The notes: generated from the sequence alone by a model not told the origin. Shown: positions 1 through 8,999, counted from the first letter of the stretch. The stretch: DNA of 64,000 nucleotides from Variovorax sp037204085 (GCF_037204085.1 NZ_JBBCBW010000006.1:1-64000), one strand, 5' to 3'. Numbers and translations: made by a program.

Positions 1-2617
1 GGGCGGCCACCAGGGCGGTGTCGGAGCCGTTCTGGCCGTAGAAGCCGCCCGCGAGGGTGCCGCCGGTCCAGGTGAAGCTGTCGTTGCCGTCGGCCGCGCT
101 GGCCGTGCGGTCGTCGCCGTAGATGTTGCCGCTGAAGCTGCCGCCGGTGAGCGCCAGGCTGTCGTTGCCCAGGCCCAGGATGGCGTCGCCGGTGACGGTG
201 CCGGCGGTGGTGACGACGGCGTTGCCGCCGAGGGTGTCGGTGCCGGTACTGGCGGCGTCGCCGTCGCGGATGGCGATGCCGGAGGCGGCGCCGTTGACCA
301 CTGCGGCTGCGCCGATGTTGATGGTGCCGCCGGCTGCTGCCAGGGTGTGGATGGCCGCGGCGGTGCCGCTGCCGCTGGTCACGCTGCCGCCGGTGGCGTC
401 GACCTGGTAGGTGCCGCCAGCCGAGGTGGCGCGCAGGCCGTCCGCATTCGCGCCCGTCGCCGTCACGGTGCCCGCGTTCATCTGAATTGCAGCCAGGCCA
501 AGGGCGGTGTTGGAGCTGACGATGCCCGAGGCAGAGGTGCCTGATGTGCTGACCGTTCCGCCGTTCATGATCGCCGTCGCCGTCGAGGTGCTGTTGACAG
601 TTGCGACGCTCGCTGAAATACCAACCGAATCTTGGCCGACCGTTGTGATCGTCCCTGTGTTCAATGCCGTTGCATTGCCCACAGCGCCCTGATCGACTGC
701 TGCCTGCAGGCCTTGGGCGGCGATACCGGTGGTGGATATCGTCCCTTGATTCACGGCCGTGGCGTCACCTGCACCGTAAAGCACGCGGGCTGCCGTGCCT
801 TGCGCGAACTGCCCCTTGGTGGCGATGGCCCCCTGGTTGGTGGCAATCGCGTCCCCATAGCCCATGACGTCTGCAAAGACGCCGATGCCGTAGGGCGACC
901 CATTGGTCGCGACGGTTCCACCGGCCTGGAGCGTCGCAATCGCAGTGCCGTGCTTCGACGAATCACCGTTGTCGATATGCGCACCGATCCCGGTGGAGTA
1001 GGGACCGTTGGTCGTGACGGCGCCGCTCGAGGTGGCTGTTGCAATGCCGTTTCCGGTCGTTGCGGCGTAGACGCCGTAGCCGAACGTGCCGCCTGTCGTG
1101 ATGGTTCCGGTGTTGCCCGCAGTGGCGTTGCCGCCCGTAGCCAATGCGTAAGTGCCGAAGTTGCCATCGAGACCCGAGGCGCCGGTCGTCAGTATGGTTC
1201 CAGCGTTCGTCGCTGTCGCATTGCCGGTTCCCATGGCGTGGGCAAGGATCCCCTTGGCGCCGTCGGTACCGCTGGTCTGAATGGAAGTACCCGCCGAAGA
1301 ACTGGCGACGGCATCGCCGGCCCCCGCTGTGCCGGCATAGACCCCGTAGCCGTAGCTGCCCGCAGTGCTGATGCGGCCGTTCAGCAGCGTGGCAGTGGCC
1401 GTGCCATTGCCTTCGTTGCGTGCGTAGATACCGGCGGCGCCGGTCCCCAGTGTGGTGATCGTCGACGCTGCGGCATCCATGGTTGCCGTTGCCGCGGCCG
1501 TGCTGGCCGGGTTCACGACAGCGGCCCAGATTCCGTAGCCGTTGCTGCCCTTGGTCGCGATACTGCCACCTGTCATGGACGCGGTCGCGGCGCCCGTGCC
1601 GACGGCCAACGCGGCCAGCCCGACGCCGTCCGCTCCGTTGGCGATCACCGTTCCCCCCGTCTGGCTGGTAATCGCGTCGCCGGACCCGTAGCCGACCGTG
1701 GTAACGACCGAGCTGGCGCCGTTCGTCGTCGCAGTGCCGCCAGACATGGTGGCGTACGCATCGCCGGAGCCCTGTGTCGCGGCGACGACGACCGAGTTAC
1801 TCTTGGCCTGTGTGGTGGCCTCACCGCCCGTCATGGTGGCCACAGCATCGCCATTGCCACGCGCCAGCGCGAAAGCCGCGTGCGACCCGCCTGCCGCAGT
1901 GCCGGTGCTGATCGAACCGCCGTTCACCGTGACCGTCGCCGTGCCCGTGCCTTTCGTTTCGGCATGCAGACCGACCCCTGAACCCTGCGTGCCGTTGGTG
2001 GAGATGGAGCCGCTGTTGAGGATCGAGGTGGCATTGCCGTTGCCGACGACGCTGGAGGCGACGCCAGAAGCGTATTCGCCTTTGCTGGTGATGTTCGCAC
2101 CATTGATGACGATGCTCGCATCACCGTTAGCGCCGCTTGTGAGTGAGTTGGCCAGCACAGCCCAGGCTGCACCGGACGCAGGATTGCCCGCCGGGGTGGT
2201 CAGATTGATCGTGACGGGGCCGTTGACTTCGATCAGTCGATTGCCTGTGCCGAAACCACCCGAATAGACAGCATTGTTGGTTACCGGCGCGGTGACCGGC
2301 GCGATGGTGAAGGGCGCTGCGGTGCCGTCCACGATGACAGTGATGCCGTCGGTGCCATATGCAATGCCGGTGGTGTTCGGGTTCGCATCCCCCACTGGCG
2401 TTCCGTCACCGTTGCAGATGACGGTTCCACCAACGGCGACAGCTCCGCACTCATTGGCCGCCCAAGCGGACGATGCGCCGCCGAAAACCGCCGCCGCCAG
2501 GAGGGCGGTGCCGAGCGCGATGCTCGAGGATTTCTTGCCGCGTGCGGCGCAGACCTCACTTGCAGCAACCCATGTGCCCAGTGCCTCGTTATAGACACTC
2601 TTATAGAACGTATTCAT
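1..2617 (-). CDS. Type V autotransporter / adhesin with ESPR signal, N-terminal part (runs off window)
   Basis: The minus frame stays open from an ATG at 2617 to base 1 (872 codons), so the protein is cut by the window edge. The first ~53 residues form an extended signal peptide region (ESPR) of type V secretion: MNTFYKSVYNEALGTWVAAS, a basic stretch (RGKKSS), a hydrophobic core and an AWA cleavage site. The passenger is Gly/Ala/Ser/Thr-rich and consists of degenerate repeats of about 35-45 residues. Each has a GTI/GGT-xTTG element, a GYGVYA-like element and a GxGxAxAT element, which suggests a beta-helix. Near residues 800-872 the repeats change to GNDSxxxTGG and GDDRTAS types. A Shine-Dalgarno GGGAGG lies ~10 bases upstream. 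A C-terminal beta-barrel or YadA-like anchor is expected outside the window, so subclass (AIDA-like or two-partner) cannot be decided. The frames open on the plus strand here are by-products of the repeat composition. Confidence 0.85.
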   Translation of the reverse strand, partial: MNTFYKSVYNEALGTWVAASEVCAARGKKSSSIALGTALLAAAVFGGASSAWAANECGAVAVGGTVICNGDGTPVGDANPNTTGIAYGTDGITVIVDGTAAPFTIAPVTAPVTNNAVYSGGFGTGNRLIEVNGPVTINLTTPAGNPASGAAWAVLANSLTSGANGDASIVINGANITSKGEYASGVASSVVGNGNATSILNSGSISTNGTQGSGVGLHAETKGTGTATVTVNGGSISTGTAAGGSHAAFALARGNGDAVATMTGGEATTQAKSNSVVVAATQGSGDAYATMSGGTATTNGASSVVTTVGYGSGDAITSQTGGTVIANGADGVGLAALAVGTGAATASMTGGSIATKGSNGYGIWAAVVNPASTAAATATMDAAASTITTLGTGAAGIYARNEGNGTATATLLNGRISTAGSYGYGVYAGTAGAGDAVASSSAGTSIQTSGTDGAKGILAHAMGTGNATATNAGTILTTGASGLDGNFGTYALATGGNATAGNTGTITTGGTFGYGVYAATTGNGIATATSSGAVTTNGPYSTGIGAHIDNGDSSKHGTAIATLQAGGTVATNGSPYGIGVFADVMGYGDAIATNQGAIATKGQFAQGTAARVLYGAGDATAVNQGTISTTGIAAQGLQAAVDQGAVGNATALNTGTITTVGQDSVGISASVATVNSTSTATAIMNGGTVSTSGTSASGIVSSNTALGLAAIQMNAGTVTATGANADGLRATSAGGTYQVDATGGSVTSGSGTAAAIHTLAAAGGTINIGAAAVVNGAASGIAIRDGDAASTGTDTLGGNAVVTTAGTVTGDAILGLGNDSLALTGGSFSGNIYGDDRTASAADGNDSFTWTGGTLAGGFYGQNGSDTALVAA

Positions 2618-2953
2618 GTTGTCTGGAACCTCCCTAAGGTCCAAGACGGTGCGGTCTGTCAGACCTATTTCCGGCAATCCCACCGCTTGGAAAGCGCCAT
2701 ACGTGCGCTTGCGGCGGAGACTAGTTGTTTAACTTTGTTAACGCCAAGGAACTAGGTCACGCTTATTTATCGATAGCGTGAAGCGATCAGAGCCCGTGCC
2801 AGTTTTTTCACACTTTGTGGGTTGGACTGCGGAAGTTCGGGGCGTGGCCGAGGGTGGGCCAGTGGGAGCAACACTCCCGCCGGATGCGTAGCGGGGAGTT
2901 CGGAGACCGAGCACCAACTGAAGGGGGGGCTAGACGCCGGAGCCGAAAAGCAA
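2618..2953. other. Intergenic region upstream of the autotransporter
   Basis: About 335 bases with no convincing gene. It must hold the promoter of the autotransporter on the minus strand. Around 2725-2790 it is AT-richer than its surroundings, with a TTAAC/GTTAA inverted motif near 2731-2742. The stretch 2815-2950 is GC-rich with small hairpins (for example GGGAG and CTCCC arms near 2867-2880). The short frames open here match no protein I recognise. Confidence 0.4.
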
Positions 2954-2998
2954 AATGCCTGCAACAACCGAAGTCATTGCAGGCATTCACTTTTTTTC
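2954..2998. terminator. Bidirectional rho-independent terminator
   Basis: An 11-bp perfect inverted repeat, AATGCCTGCAA (2954-2964) and TTGCAGGCATT (2977-2987), is separated by 12 bases. On the plus strand it is followed by seven Ts (2991-2997). On the minus strand it is followed by TTTTGCTTTT. On the minus strand it sits just after tRNA-Pro and probably ends that transcript. Confidence 0.8.
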
Positions 2999-2999
2999 T

Positions 3000-3076
<77 letters not shown>

Positions 3077-3111
3077 ACAAGCCTTCCATTCTAGCTTGAA
3101 TATCGAGGCTC

Positions 3112-3816
3112 TCAGCGCTTCTCGTACTGAGTCTTGCCGAAAAGAATCTCGCGCTCCTTGTCGCCGGTGATCGGCTGGCGCAAATCGGCCAGCACTTTCA
3201 CGCCCCGCTGCACTGCGGGCCGTGCGGCAATCGCGTCGAACCAGGCTTTCAGGTGTGGGTAGTCGGTGAGGGTGATGCCCTGCTTGTCCCAGCTGCGCAG
3301 CCACGGGAAGATGGCGATGTCGGCAATCGAATAGGTCTTGCCTGCGATGAACTTGTTCTTCGACAACTGCTTGTCGATCACGCCGTAGAGCCGCTTGGCT
3401 TCGTTGCTGTAGCGCTCGATGGCGTAGCTGATCTTTTCAGGCGCATACATGCGAAAGTGATGCGCCTGGCCGAGCATGGGCCCCACGCCGCCCATCTGGA
3501 ACATGAGCCACTGCAGCACGTCGTAGCGCTCGCGGTCGGTCTTGGGCAGCAGCTTGCCGGTCTTGCCCGCCAGGTACACGAGGATGGCGCCCGATTCGAA
3601 AAGCGAGATCGGCTTTCCGTCCGGCCCGTCGGGGTCGGTAATCGCGGGGATCTTGTTGTTCGGACTGATCTGCAGGAAGTCGGGCGCGAACTGGTCGCCC
3701 TTGCCGATGTTGATCGGGCGTGCGTTGTACGGCAGGCCGCACTCCTCCAGCATGATGTGAATCTTGTGGCCATTGGGCGTGGGCCAGGAATAAACCTCCA
3801 TGGGCGATGCGGGCAT
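3112..3816 (-). CDS. Glutathione S-transferase, nu class (YfcG/YghU-like disulfide-bond oxidoreductase)
   Basis: This is a 234-aa cytosolic GST. The N-terminal thioredoxin-fold domain carries the nu-class motif TPNGHKI, in which Thr and Asn replace the usual catalytic Tyr/Ser/Cys. It also has NNKIPAI and FESGAIL, the cis-Pro and glutathione gamma-glutamyl binding elements. The C-terminal domain is helical, with SIADIAIFPW as the N-capping motif. Members of this class bind two glutathiones and reduce disulfides. The frame opens further upstream, but the ATG at 3816 has GGAG 8 bases before it and gives the usual N-terminus. A start at 3801 (MEVYSWPTPNG) is also possible. It is followed by tRNA-Pro on the same strand. 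Confidence 0.9.
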   Translation of the reverse strand: MPASPMEVYSWPTPNGHKIHIMLEECGLPYNARPINIGKGDQFAPDFLQISPNNKIPAITDPDGPDGKPISLFESGAILVYLAGKTGKLLPKTDRERYDVLQWLMFQMGGVGPMLGQAHHFRMYAPEKISYAIERYSNEAKRLYGVIDKQLSKNKFIAGKTYSIADIAIFPWLRSWDKQGITLTDYPHLKAWFDAIAARPAVQRGVKVLADLRQPITGDKEREILFGKTQYEKR

Positions 3817-3945
3817 GTCTGGCGCTCCGATATGCGGGTTGTGATTTGGGGGTTGTGATTCGAGGCAGGCAGCATATACGCGGCCATTCAAATGCGTGCA
3901 GCGCCGGGAATTGCAGCGCGCCGCGCCACCGCCTGGCGAAGCCGC

Positions 3946-5625
3946 TCAGGCAACGGCCGAGTTGGACGACAGGTGCTGGTGAATCAATGCCACCACCGCA
4001 GCCCCTTCGCCGATGGCGCCGCCCACGCGCTTGACCGAGCCCGAGCGCACATCGCCCACGGCAAAGACGCCTTGCACACTCGATTCGAGCGCGGTGGAGG
4101 GCCGCGCCGGAAAGCCGCTGCTCGCGGCGGCGCCGGTCAGCACAAAGCCGTGCTTGTCGACCGAAACCCCGCAGCCCTCCAGCCAACTGGTTTCAGGCTC
4201 GGCGCCAACGAAGAGAAAGATGTTGCGGGCCGCGCAATCGTGTTCTTCGCCGCTGGTCTGGCAGCGCCACCTGGCGCCGGTAAGGCCTTCGTCGGAGCCG
4301 CCGTTCAGCTTGACCAACTGGGTGTGCGGATGCAGTTCGATGTTGGGCGTGGCCTCGATGCGGTCGATGAGGTAGCGCGACATGCTGGCCGCCAGCGAAG
4401 GGCCGCGCACCAGCACATTGACCTTGGCTGCATGGCGCGACAAGAACACCGCCGCTTGTCCGGCTGAGTTGCCGCCGCCGACAAGCGCCACCTCTTGCTG
4501 CGAGCAGAGCTTTGCTTCGATGGCCGACGCCCAGTACCAGATGCCGCGGCCTTCGAACTCCGACAGCCGCGGCACATCCGGCCGCCGGTAGCGCGCGCCG
4601 CTGGCAATGACCACGGTGCGCGCATTGATGGTGCGGCCGTCGGCCAGCGCAATGCGCAGGCTGCCCATCGGGTTGTTGCGCGTGCAGTCCAGTGAGGTGA
4701 CCTTCACCGGAATGAGCATCTCGACGCCGAATTTCTGGGCCTGCACGAAAGCCCGGCCCGCGAGGGCCTGCCCCGAGATGCCGGTGGGAAAGCCGAGGTA
4801 GTTTTCGATGCGCGCACTGGCGCCGGCCTGGCCGCCGAAGGCGCGGCAATCGAGCACGATCACGTGCAGGCCTTCGGAGGCCGCGTACACCGCAGTGGCC
4901 AGGCCGGCTGGGCCGGCACCCACCACGGCCACGTCGAACAGCTCGTCGCGCTCGGCGGTGTCCACCATGCCGAGGCAGCGGGCCAATGCATCTTCGGCCG
5001 GGTTGACCAGCACCGAGCCGTCAGGGCACACGGCCAGCAGCTTGCAGGTGCCGTACTGTTCGAGCAGCGCTGCGGCATCGGGATCTTCCGCCGCATCGAC
5101 CAAGTGATAGGGGTGGCCGTTGCGGCGCAAAAAGTTCTCGAGCCGCGCCATGTCGGGCGACTCGGGCTTGCCGATGAGCACCGGTCCGCTCGCGCCCGAT
5201 TCAATGAGCGCCACGCGCCGCAAAATCAGCGCGCGGGTAATGCGTTCGCCAAGATCCGCTTCGGCCACGAGCAGCGCGCGCAATTGCGCAGGCGGTACCA
5301 CCAGCGCTTCGACTTCTTCGTCTGCATGGCCGTCGACAAGGGCAGGGCGGCCGCTCAGCTGGCCCACCTCGGCAAGGAACTCGCCCGGCCCCTGGCGAAC
5401 GATAGGCACCACATGCCCGAGGCCGTCGCGCTGGGTGATGGCGACCACGCCCTTGAGCAGCACGAACATGCCCGGGCCTGTTTCTCCGGCGGTGAAGAGC
5501 CTTTCCCCGCGCGCAAACCGCTGCACCGTTCCGAAGCGTGCAATGCGCGCGATCTCGGCGTCGCTGAGAACGGGAAAGGTCTGGTGAAGGCGGTTGTCGA
5601 AATTGCTGCTTGCGTCTGTGGCCAT
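3946..5625 (-). CDS. Three-domain flavoprotein: cNMP-binding / glutaredoxin-like / thioredoxin-reductase-like
   Basis: 559 aa in three parts. Residues ~15-130 form a cyclic-nucleotide-binding (CRP effector) fold (FTAGETGPGMFVLLKG, GPGEFLAEVGQLSG). Residues ~145-220 resemble a glutaredoxin/thioredoxin-like fold but have no CxxC. From ~228 there is a thioredoxin-reductase-type FAD/NAD(P)H module with VVGAGPAGLATA for FAD, VALVGGGNSAGQAA for NADPH, and a terminal GVFAVGDVRSGSVKRVGGAIGEG. Where thioredoxin reductase has its redox CATC, this protein reads WYWASAIEAKLC, so the catalytic pair is missing. It is therefore unlikely to reduce thioredoxin by the classical route. Substrate and effector are unknown. 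ATG 5625 has GGAG nine bases upstream. It diverges from the OlsB-like gene. Confidence 0.88.
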   Translation of the reverse strand: MATDASSNFDNRLHQTFPVLSDAEIARIARFGTVQRFARGERLFTAGETGPGMFVLLKGVVAITQRDGLGHVVPIVRQGPGEFLAEVGQLSGRPALVDGHADEEVEALVVPPAQLRALLVAEADLGERITRALILRRVALIESGASGPVLIGKPESPDMARLENFLRRNGHPYHLVDAAEDPDAAALLEQYGTCKLLAVCPDGSVLVNPAEDALARCLGMVDTAERDELFDVAVVGAGPAGLATAVYAASEGLHVIVLDCRAFGGQAGASARIENYLGFPTGISGQALAGRAFVQAQKFGVEMLIPVKVTSLDCTRNNPMGSLRIALADGRTINARTVVIASGARYRRPDVPRLSEFEGRGIWYWASAIEAKLCSQQEVALVGGGNSAGQAAVFLSRHAAKVNVLVRGPSLAASMSRYLIDRIEATPNIELHPHTQLVKLNGGSDEGLTGARWRCQTSGEEHDCAARNIFLFVGAEPETSWLEGCGVSVDKHGFVLTGAAASSGFPARPSTALESSVQGVFAVGDVRSGSVKRVGGAIGEGAAVVALIHQHLSSNSAVA

Positions 5626-5717
5626 TTAAAGAAACTCCAGTGTCGCGACCCACCGCATTAGACAGCCTTGCGGGCCGAATGGGGCAGCCCCGAAAAGGGC
5701 CCAAACACGCTGTAACA

Positions 5718-5746
5718 CCGTCATGCAAATGCCATGCCGCTGACAT
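5718..5746 (+). promoter_or_regulatory. Candidate Pho box (three 11-bp-spaced repeats) before the OlsB-like gene
   Basis: CCGTCAT (5718-5724), ATGCCAT (5729-5735) and CTGACAT (5740-5746) follow each other at exactly 11 bp. They match the PhoB consensus CTGTCAT in 6, 5 and 6 of 7 positions. The array ends 50 bases upstream of ATG 5796. Binding is inferred from spacing and the phosphate genes nearby. Confidence 0.55.
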
Positions 5747-5795
5747 GCCGGTTTCACCGCGAGTGCAGAGACTCCATCGGCAGAAAGGGTTCCCA

Positions 5796-6671
5796 ATGAA
5801 AGAACTGCCCAATCCGACGTTTCCGCTGTCGCAGATCGGACTGCGCGCCGCCTTGTGGCCCGTCCCTGCCGTTGCAAACGCTGCGCGCACGTCGGTGCCG
5901 GAGGCGCCCGCCGCGGTTCTGGTGCCGCCGGTCGTCGATGCCAAGCAGGGCATCACGGTGAGCTGGGCACGCCACCTCGACGACGTGCGCGCCGCGCAGC
6001 GCCTGCGCTATGAAGTGTTCGTCGGCGAAATGGGCGCGCGCGTAAGCACGCCGGTGGCGGGACACGACATCGACCTGTTCGACGACTTCTGCGAGCACCT
6101 GCTGGTGCGCGACGAACTCACGCAGCAAGTAATCGGCACCTACCGCGTGCTCACGCCGGCCCAGGCCCGGCGCGTGGGCAGCACCTACAGCGACACCGAA
6201 TTCGACCTGACCCGCTTGCGCGACCTGCGCGAGCGCATGGTGGAGCTGGGCCGCAGCTGCGTGCATCCCGATCACCGGCAGGGCGGAGTCATTCTTGCGC
6301 TGTGGGGCGCGCTCGCCGGCTTCATGCACCGCAACAAGCTCGACACAATGATCGGCTGCGCGAGCATTCCCATGTCACATAACGGCGTGACCAACGGCGA
6401 CGCGGCGGCCAGCATCTGGCGCCAGCTGTCGGCCAGCCACATGGCGCCGATCCAGTACCAGGTGCAGCCGAGGCTGCCGCTGCCGGTCGAACGCCTGGAC
6501 AGCGCGCTCGACGTCGAGCCGCCGGCGCTCATCAAGGGTTACCTGCGCCTGGGCGCCAAGGTGCTGGGCGCTCCGGCGTGGGACCCGGATTTCAACACCG
6601 CGGACCTGCCGATGCTGATGCGCATCGACGACTTGCCGGCGCGCTACCGCAAGCACTTTCTGGGCGCATGA
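5796..6671 (+). CDS. OlsB-like N-acyltransferase (GNAT / hemolysin family)
   Basis: 291 aa with the acyl-ACP N-acyltransferase signature of the OlsB/hemolysin group: RLRYEVFVGEMGA, DIDLFDDFCEHLLVRD, VIGTYRVL, and ELGRSCVHPDHRQGG followed by LALWGAL. OlsB transfers a 3-hydroxyacyl chain to the alpha-amino group of ornithine, the first step to ornithine lipids, which are phosphorus-free membrane lipids. No OlsA-like O-acyltransferase is next to it. The frame is open from 5610, but ATG 5796 follows AAAGGG at good spacing. The position beside ppk and the pst/pho genes, and a Pho-box-like array 50 bases upstream, fit induction by phosphate limitation, as known for olsB in rhizobia. Exact substrate is inferred. 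Confidence 0.75.
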   Translation: MKELPNPTFPLSQIGLRAALWPVPAVANAARTSVPEAPAAVLVPPVVDAKQGITVSWARHLDDVRAAQRLRYEVFVGEMGARVSTPVAGHDIDLFDDFCEHLLVRDELTQQVIGTYRVLTPAQARRVGSTYSDTEFDLTRLRDLRERMVELGRSCVHPDHRQGGVILALWGALAGFMHRNKLDTMIGCASIPMSHNGVTNGDAAASIWRQLSASHMAPIQYQVQPRLPLPVERLDSALDVEPPALIKGYLRLGAKVLGAPAWDPDFNTADLPMLMRIDDLPARYRKHFLGA

Positions 6672-6748
6672 AACCAGCGGTCGCCCGGCCCGCCGCCAGG
6701 CCATCTGCTTCTTCACCCGGTGCGGGAGAGCCGGGTGCAGGGGAATCG

Positions 6749-6777
6749 TCGTCACAGGGGCGTCACGGAATCGTCAC
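6749..6777 (+). promoter_or_regulatory. Candidate Pho box (three 11-bp-spaced repeats) before ppk
   Basis: TCGTCAC (6749-6755), GCGTCAC (6760-6766) and TCGTCAC (6771-6777) share GTCAC at an exact 11-bp pitch. They match the PhoB half-site CTGTCAC in 5, 5 and 5 of 7 positions. The array lies 71-99 bases upstream of the ppk ATG and downstream of the OlsB-like stop. CTGTCAT at 6792-6798 is a further half-site, but out of phase. Confidence 0.6.
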
Positions 6778-6847
6778 AAACAAGGACGAAACTGTCATAT
6801 TTCCGCCTATCTGCGCTCCCGTGCCCCTTGCCCCAGAATCAGTGCCC

Positions 6848-8986
6848 ATGGAATCTGCTACCGCTCGCGGGCCGCTTGCGGCCGAGGCATCGGCGCTCAC
6901 GCTGCTCGACCGCGACCACAGCATCCTGTCCTTCAATGAGCGCGTGCTCGATTGGGCGCACCGGCCCGAGGTGCCGCTCATCGAGCGCCTTCGCTACCTG
7001 TGCATCGTTTCATCGAACCTCGACGAATTCTTTGAAGTCCGCGCCGCGCCGCACCTGATTGCCAGCAGCGCCAGCGACCAGAAGGGCACCTACACCACCG
7101 AATCGTTCGAGCGGCTTGCCGAGGCTGCCCACACGCTGGTGGGCCGCCAGTACGCGCTGTACAACGACGAGCTGATGCCCACGTTTGCCAAGCACGGCAT
7201 CCACATCATTTCGCACGGCGAGCGCAATGCGGCGCAGCGCAAATGGGTGAGCGAATATTTCGAGCGCGAAGTGCGCCCGTTGCTGATTCCGGTGGGGCTC
7301 GATCCGGCACACCCGTTTCCGCAGGTGGCCAACAAGTCGCTCAACTTCATCGTGCGGCTTGGTGGCAAGGACGCATTCGGGCGCGAAAACCCGATCCAGA
7401 TCGTCAAGGTGCCGCGCGTGCTGCCGCGCGTCATTCGCATGCCGGCCAAGGTGTCCGACGGCAAGACGCTGTTCGTGGCGCTTTCGAGCGTGGTGCGCGC
7501 ACATTTGTCGAGCATGTTCCCGGGCCGCGAGGTGGGCGACTTTTCGCAGTTCCGCGTCACGCGGCATTCGGATCTTGCGGTCGACGAGGAAGACGTCAAG
7601 AACCTGCGCACCGCGTTGCGCCAGGGCCTGCAGCACCGCCATTACGGCCAGGCCGTGCGGCTCGAGGTGTCGGCCAGTTGCGCCGAGTCGCTCGCGAGTT
7701 TTCTGCTGGCGCAGTTCAACCTGCCGCCGCAGGCGCTCTATCGTGTGCACGGTCCCGTCAACCTGGCGCGGCTCACCCAACTCATCGACCTGCTGGACGA
7801 GCCACAGCTGCGCTTTCCGCCGTACTCGGCTTCCTACCCGGTCACGCTGTCTCCGGCGCAGTCGTTCTTCGAGCGGCTGCAGCGCGGCGACGTGCTGATT
7901 CACCAGCCCTTCGAAAGCTTCGACGGCGTGCTCGCCTTTTTGCGAGAGGCCGTGCAAGACCCGCAGGTGCTGGCCATCAAGCAGACCATCTACCGCACCG
8001 GTGCCGATTCGGAACTGATGGACCTGCTGCGCGAGGCCGTGCGCCGCGGCAAGGAAGTGACGGTGGTGGTGGAGCTCAAGGCGCGCTTCGACGAAGAGGC
8101 CAACATCAACTGGGCCGAAATGCTGGAGTCGATTGGCGCGCAGGTGGTGTACGGCGTGGTGGGCCTGAAGACTCACGCCAAGATGCTGCTGGTGACGCGC
8201 CGCGAGGGCAAGCAGATGCGCCGCTACGGCCATCTTTCCACCGGCAACTACAACCCGCGCACCGCCAAGCTGTACACCGACATCAGCCACCTCACGGCCG
8301 ATCCGCTGCTGACGGCCGACATGGAAGCGGTGTTCGTCCACCTGGCAAGCCAGAGCCGCCTGCCCAAGCTCAACCGCATGTGGCTGGCCCCGTTCGACCT
8401 GCACAAGAACCTCATTGCGCAAATCGATGCCTTGAGCGTGGCTGCCGCAGCCGGAGAGCCCACGCGCATCGTCGCCAAGATGAATGCGCTGACTGACGAC
8501 CAGCTGGTTGCGGCGCTGATGCGTGCAGGGCAGCAGGGCGTGAAGATCGACCTCATCGTGCGAGGCGCCTGCACCCTGCCGGCGCAAGTGCCGGGGTTGA
8601 CCGACAACGTCCGCGTGCGCTCGGTGATCGGCCGGTTCCTGGAGCATTCGCGGGTCTTCTACTTCCGCAGCGGCGAGGAAGAGTCGCTTTACCTCTCGAG
8701 CGCCGACTGGATGAACCGCAACATGATGCGGCGCGTGGAACTGGCCTGGCCGGTCACCGATCCGAGCCTTCGCCAGCGCCTGATCGACGAATGCCTAGTG
8801 GCCTACCTGCACGACGGCCGCGACGCATGGGACCTTGGCGGCGACGGCATCTACACGCGCGTCGACCACGACACCCATCGCGGCGAGGCGGGCGCTTCTC
8901 GCGCCGTCGAGGCGCACGGCGCGCAGACCGCGCTCATGAACCGATATGCATCGCGAGGGCATCACCCCGATGCATCCAGCAACTGA
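6848..8986 (+). CDS. ppk1: Polyphosphate kinase 1
   Basis: 712 aa (E. coli Ppk is 688). It makes polyphosphate reversibly from the gamma-phosphate of ATP. The family landmarks are present: N-terminal LSFNERVLDWA and YLCIVSSNLDEFFEVR, the core IKQTIYRTG and VVVELKARFDEEANI, the autophosphorylated histidine H443 in GLKTHAKMLLV, YGHLSTGNYNPRTAKLYTD, and the second catalytic histidine H600 in IGRFLEHSRVFYF. I chose ATG 6848 because the N-terminal domain begins soon after. The longer open frame would read through the Pho-box array. sixA follows after 13 bases, so the two are probably cotranscribed. Confidence 0.96.
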   Translation: MESATARGPLAAEASALTLLDRDHSILSFNERVLDWAHRPEVPLIERLRYLCIVSSNLDEFFEVRAAPHLIASSASDQKGTYTTESFERLAEAAHTLVGRQYALYNDELMPTFAKHGIHIISHGERNAAQRKWVSEYFEREVRPLLIPVGLDPAHPFPQVANKSLNFIVRLGGKDAFGRENPIQIVKVPRVLPRVIRMPAKVSDGKTLFVALSSVVRAHLSSMFPGREVGDFSQFRVTRHSDLAVDEEDVKNLRTALRQGLQHRHYGQAVRLEVSASCAESLASFLLAQFNLPPQALYRVHGPVNLARLTQLIDLLDEPQLRFPPYSASYPVTLSPAQSFFERLQRGDVLIHQPFESFDGVLAFLREAVQDPQVLAIKQTIYRTGADSELMDLLREAVRRGKEVTVVVELKARFDEEANINWAEMLESIGAQVVYGVVGLKTHAKMLLVTRREGKQMRRYGHLSTGNYNPRTAKLYTDISHLTADPLLTADMEAVFVHLASQSRLPKLNRMWLAPFDLHKNLIAQIDALSVAAAAGEPTRIVAKMNALTDDQLVAALMRAGQQGVKIDLIVRGACTLPAQVPGLTDNVRVRSVIGRFLEHSRVFYFRSGEEESLYLSSADWMNRNMMRRVELAWPVTDPSLRQRLIDECLVAYLHDGRDAWDLGGDGIYTRVDHDTHRGEAGASRAVEAHGAQTALMNRYASRGHHPDASSN

Positions 8987-8999
8987 CCATCGAAAGACG

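Noticed and set aside
123..2594. Several plus-strand open frames over the autotransporter gene
   Set aside because: They are antisense shadows of GC-rich repeats; the minus frame has the ESPR signal, a ribosome binding site and unbroken repeat structure.
2815..2953. Small RNA gene in the GC-rich intergenic stretch
   Set aside because: Hairpins are present, but no promoter or family resemblance could be identified.
7010..8647. A 545-codon minus-strand open frame over ppk
   Set aside because: Antisense to a clear Ppk1; composition is that of a shadow.
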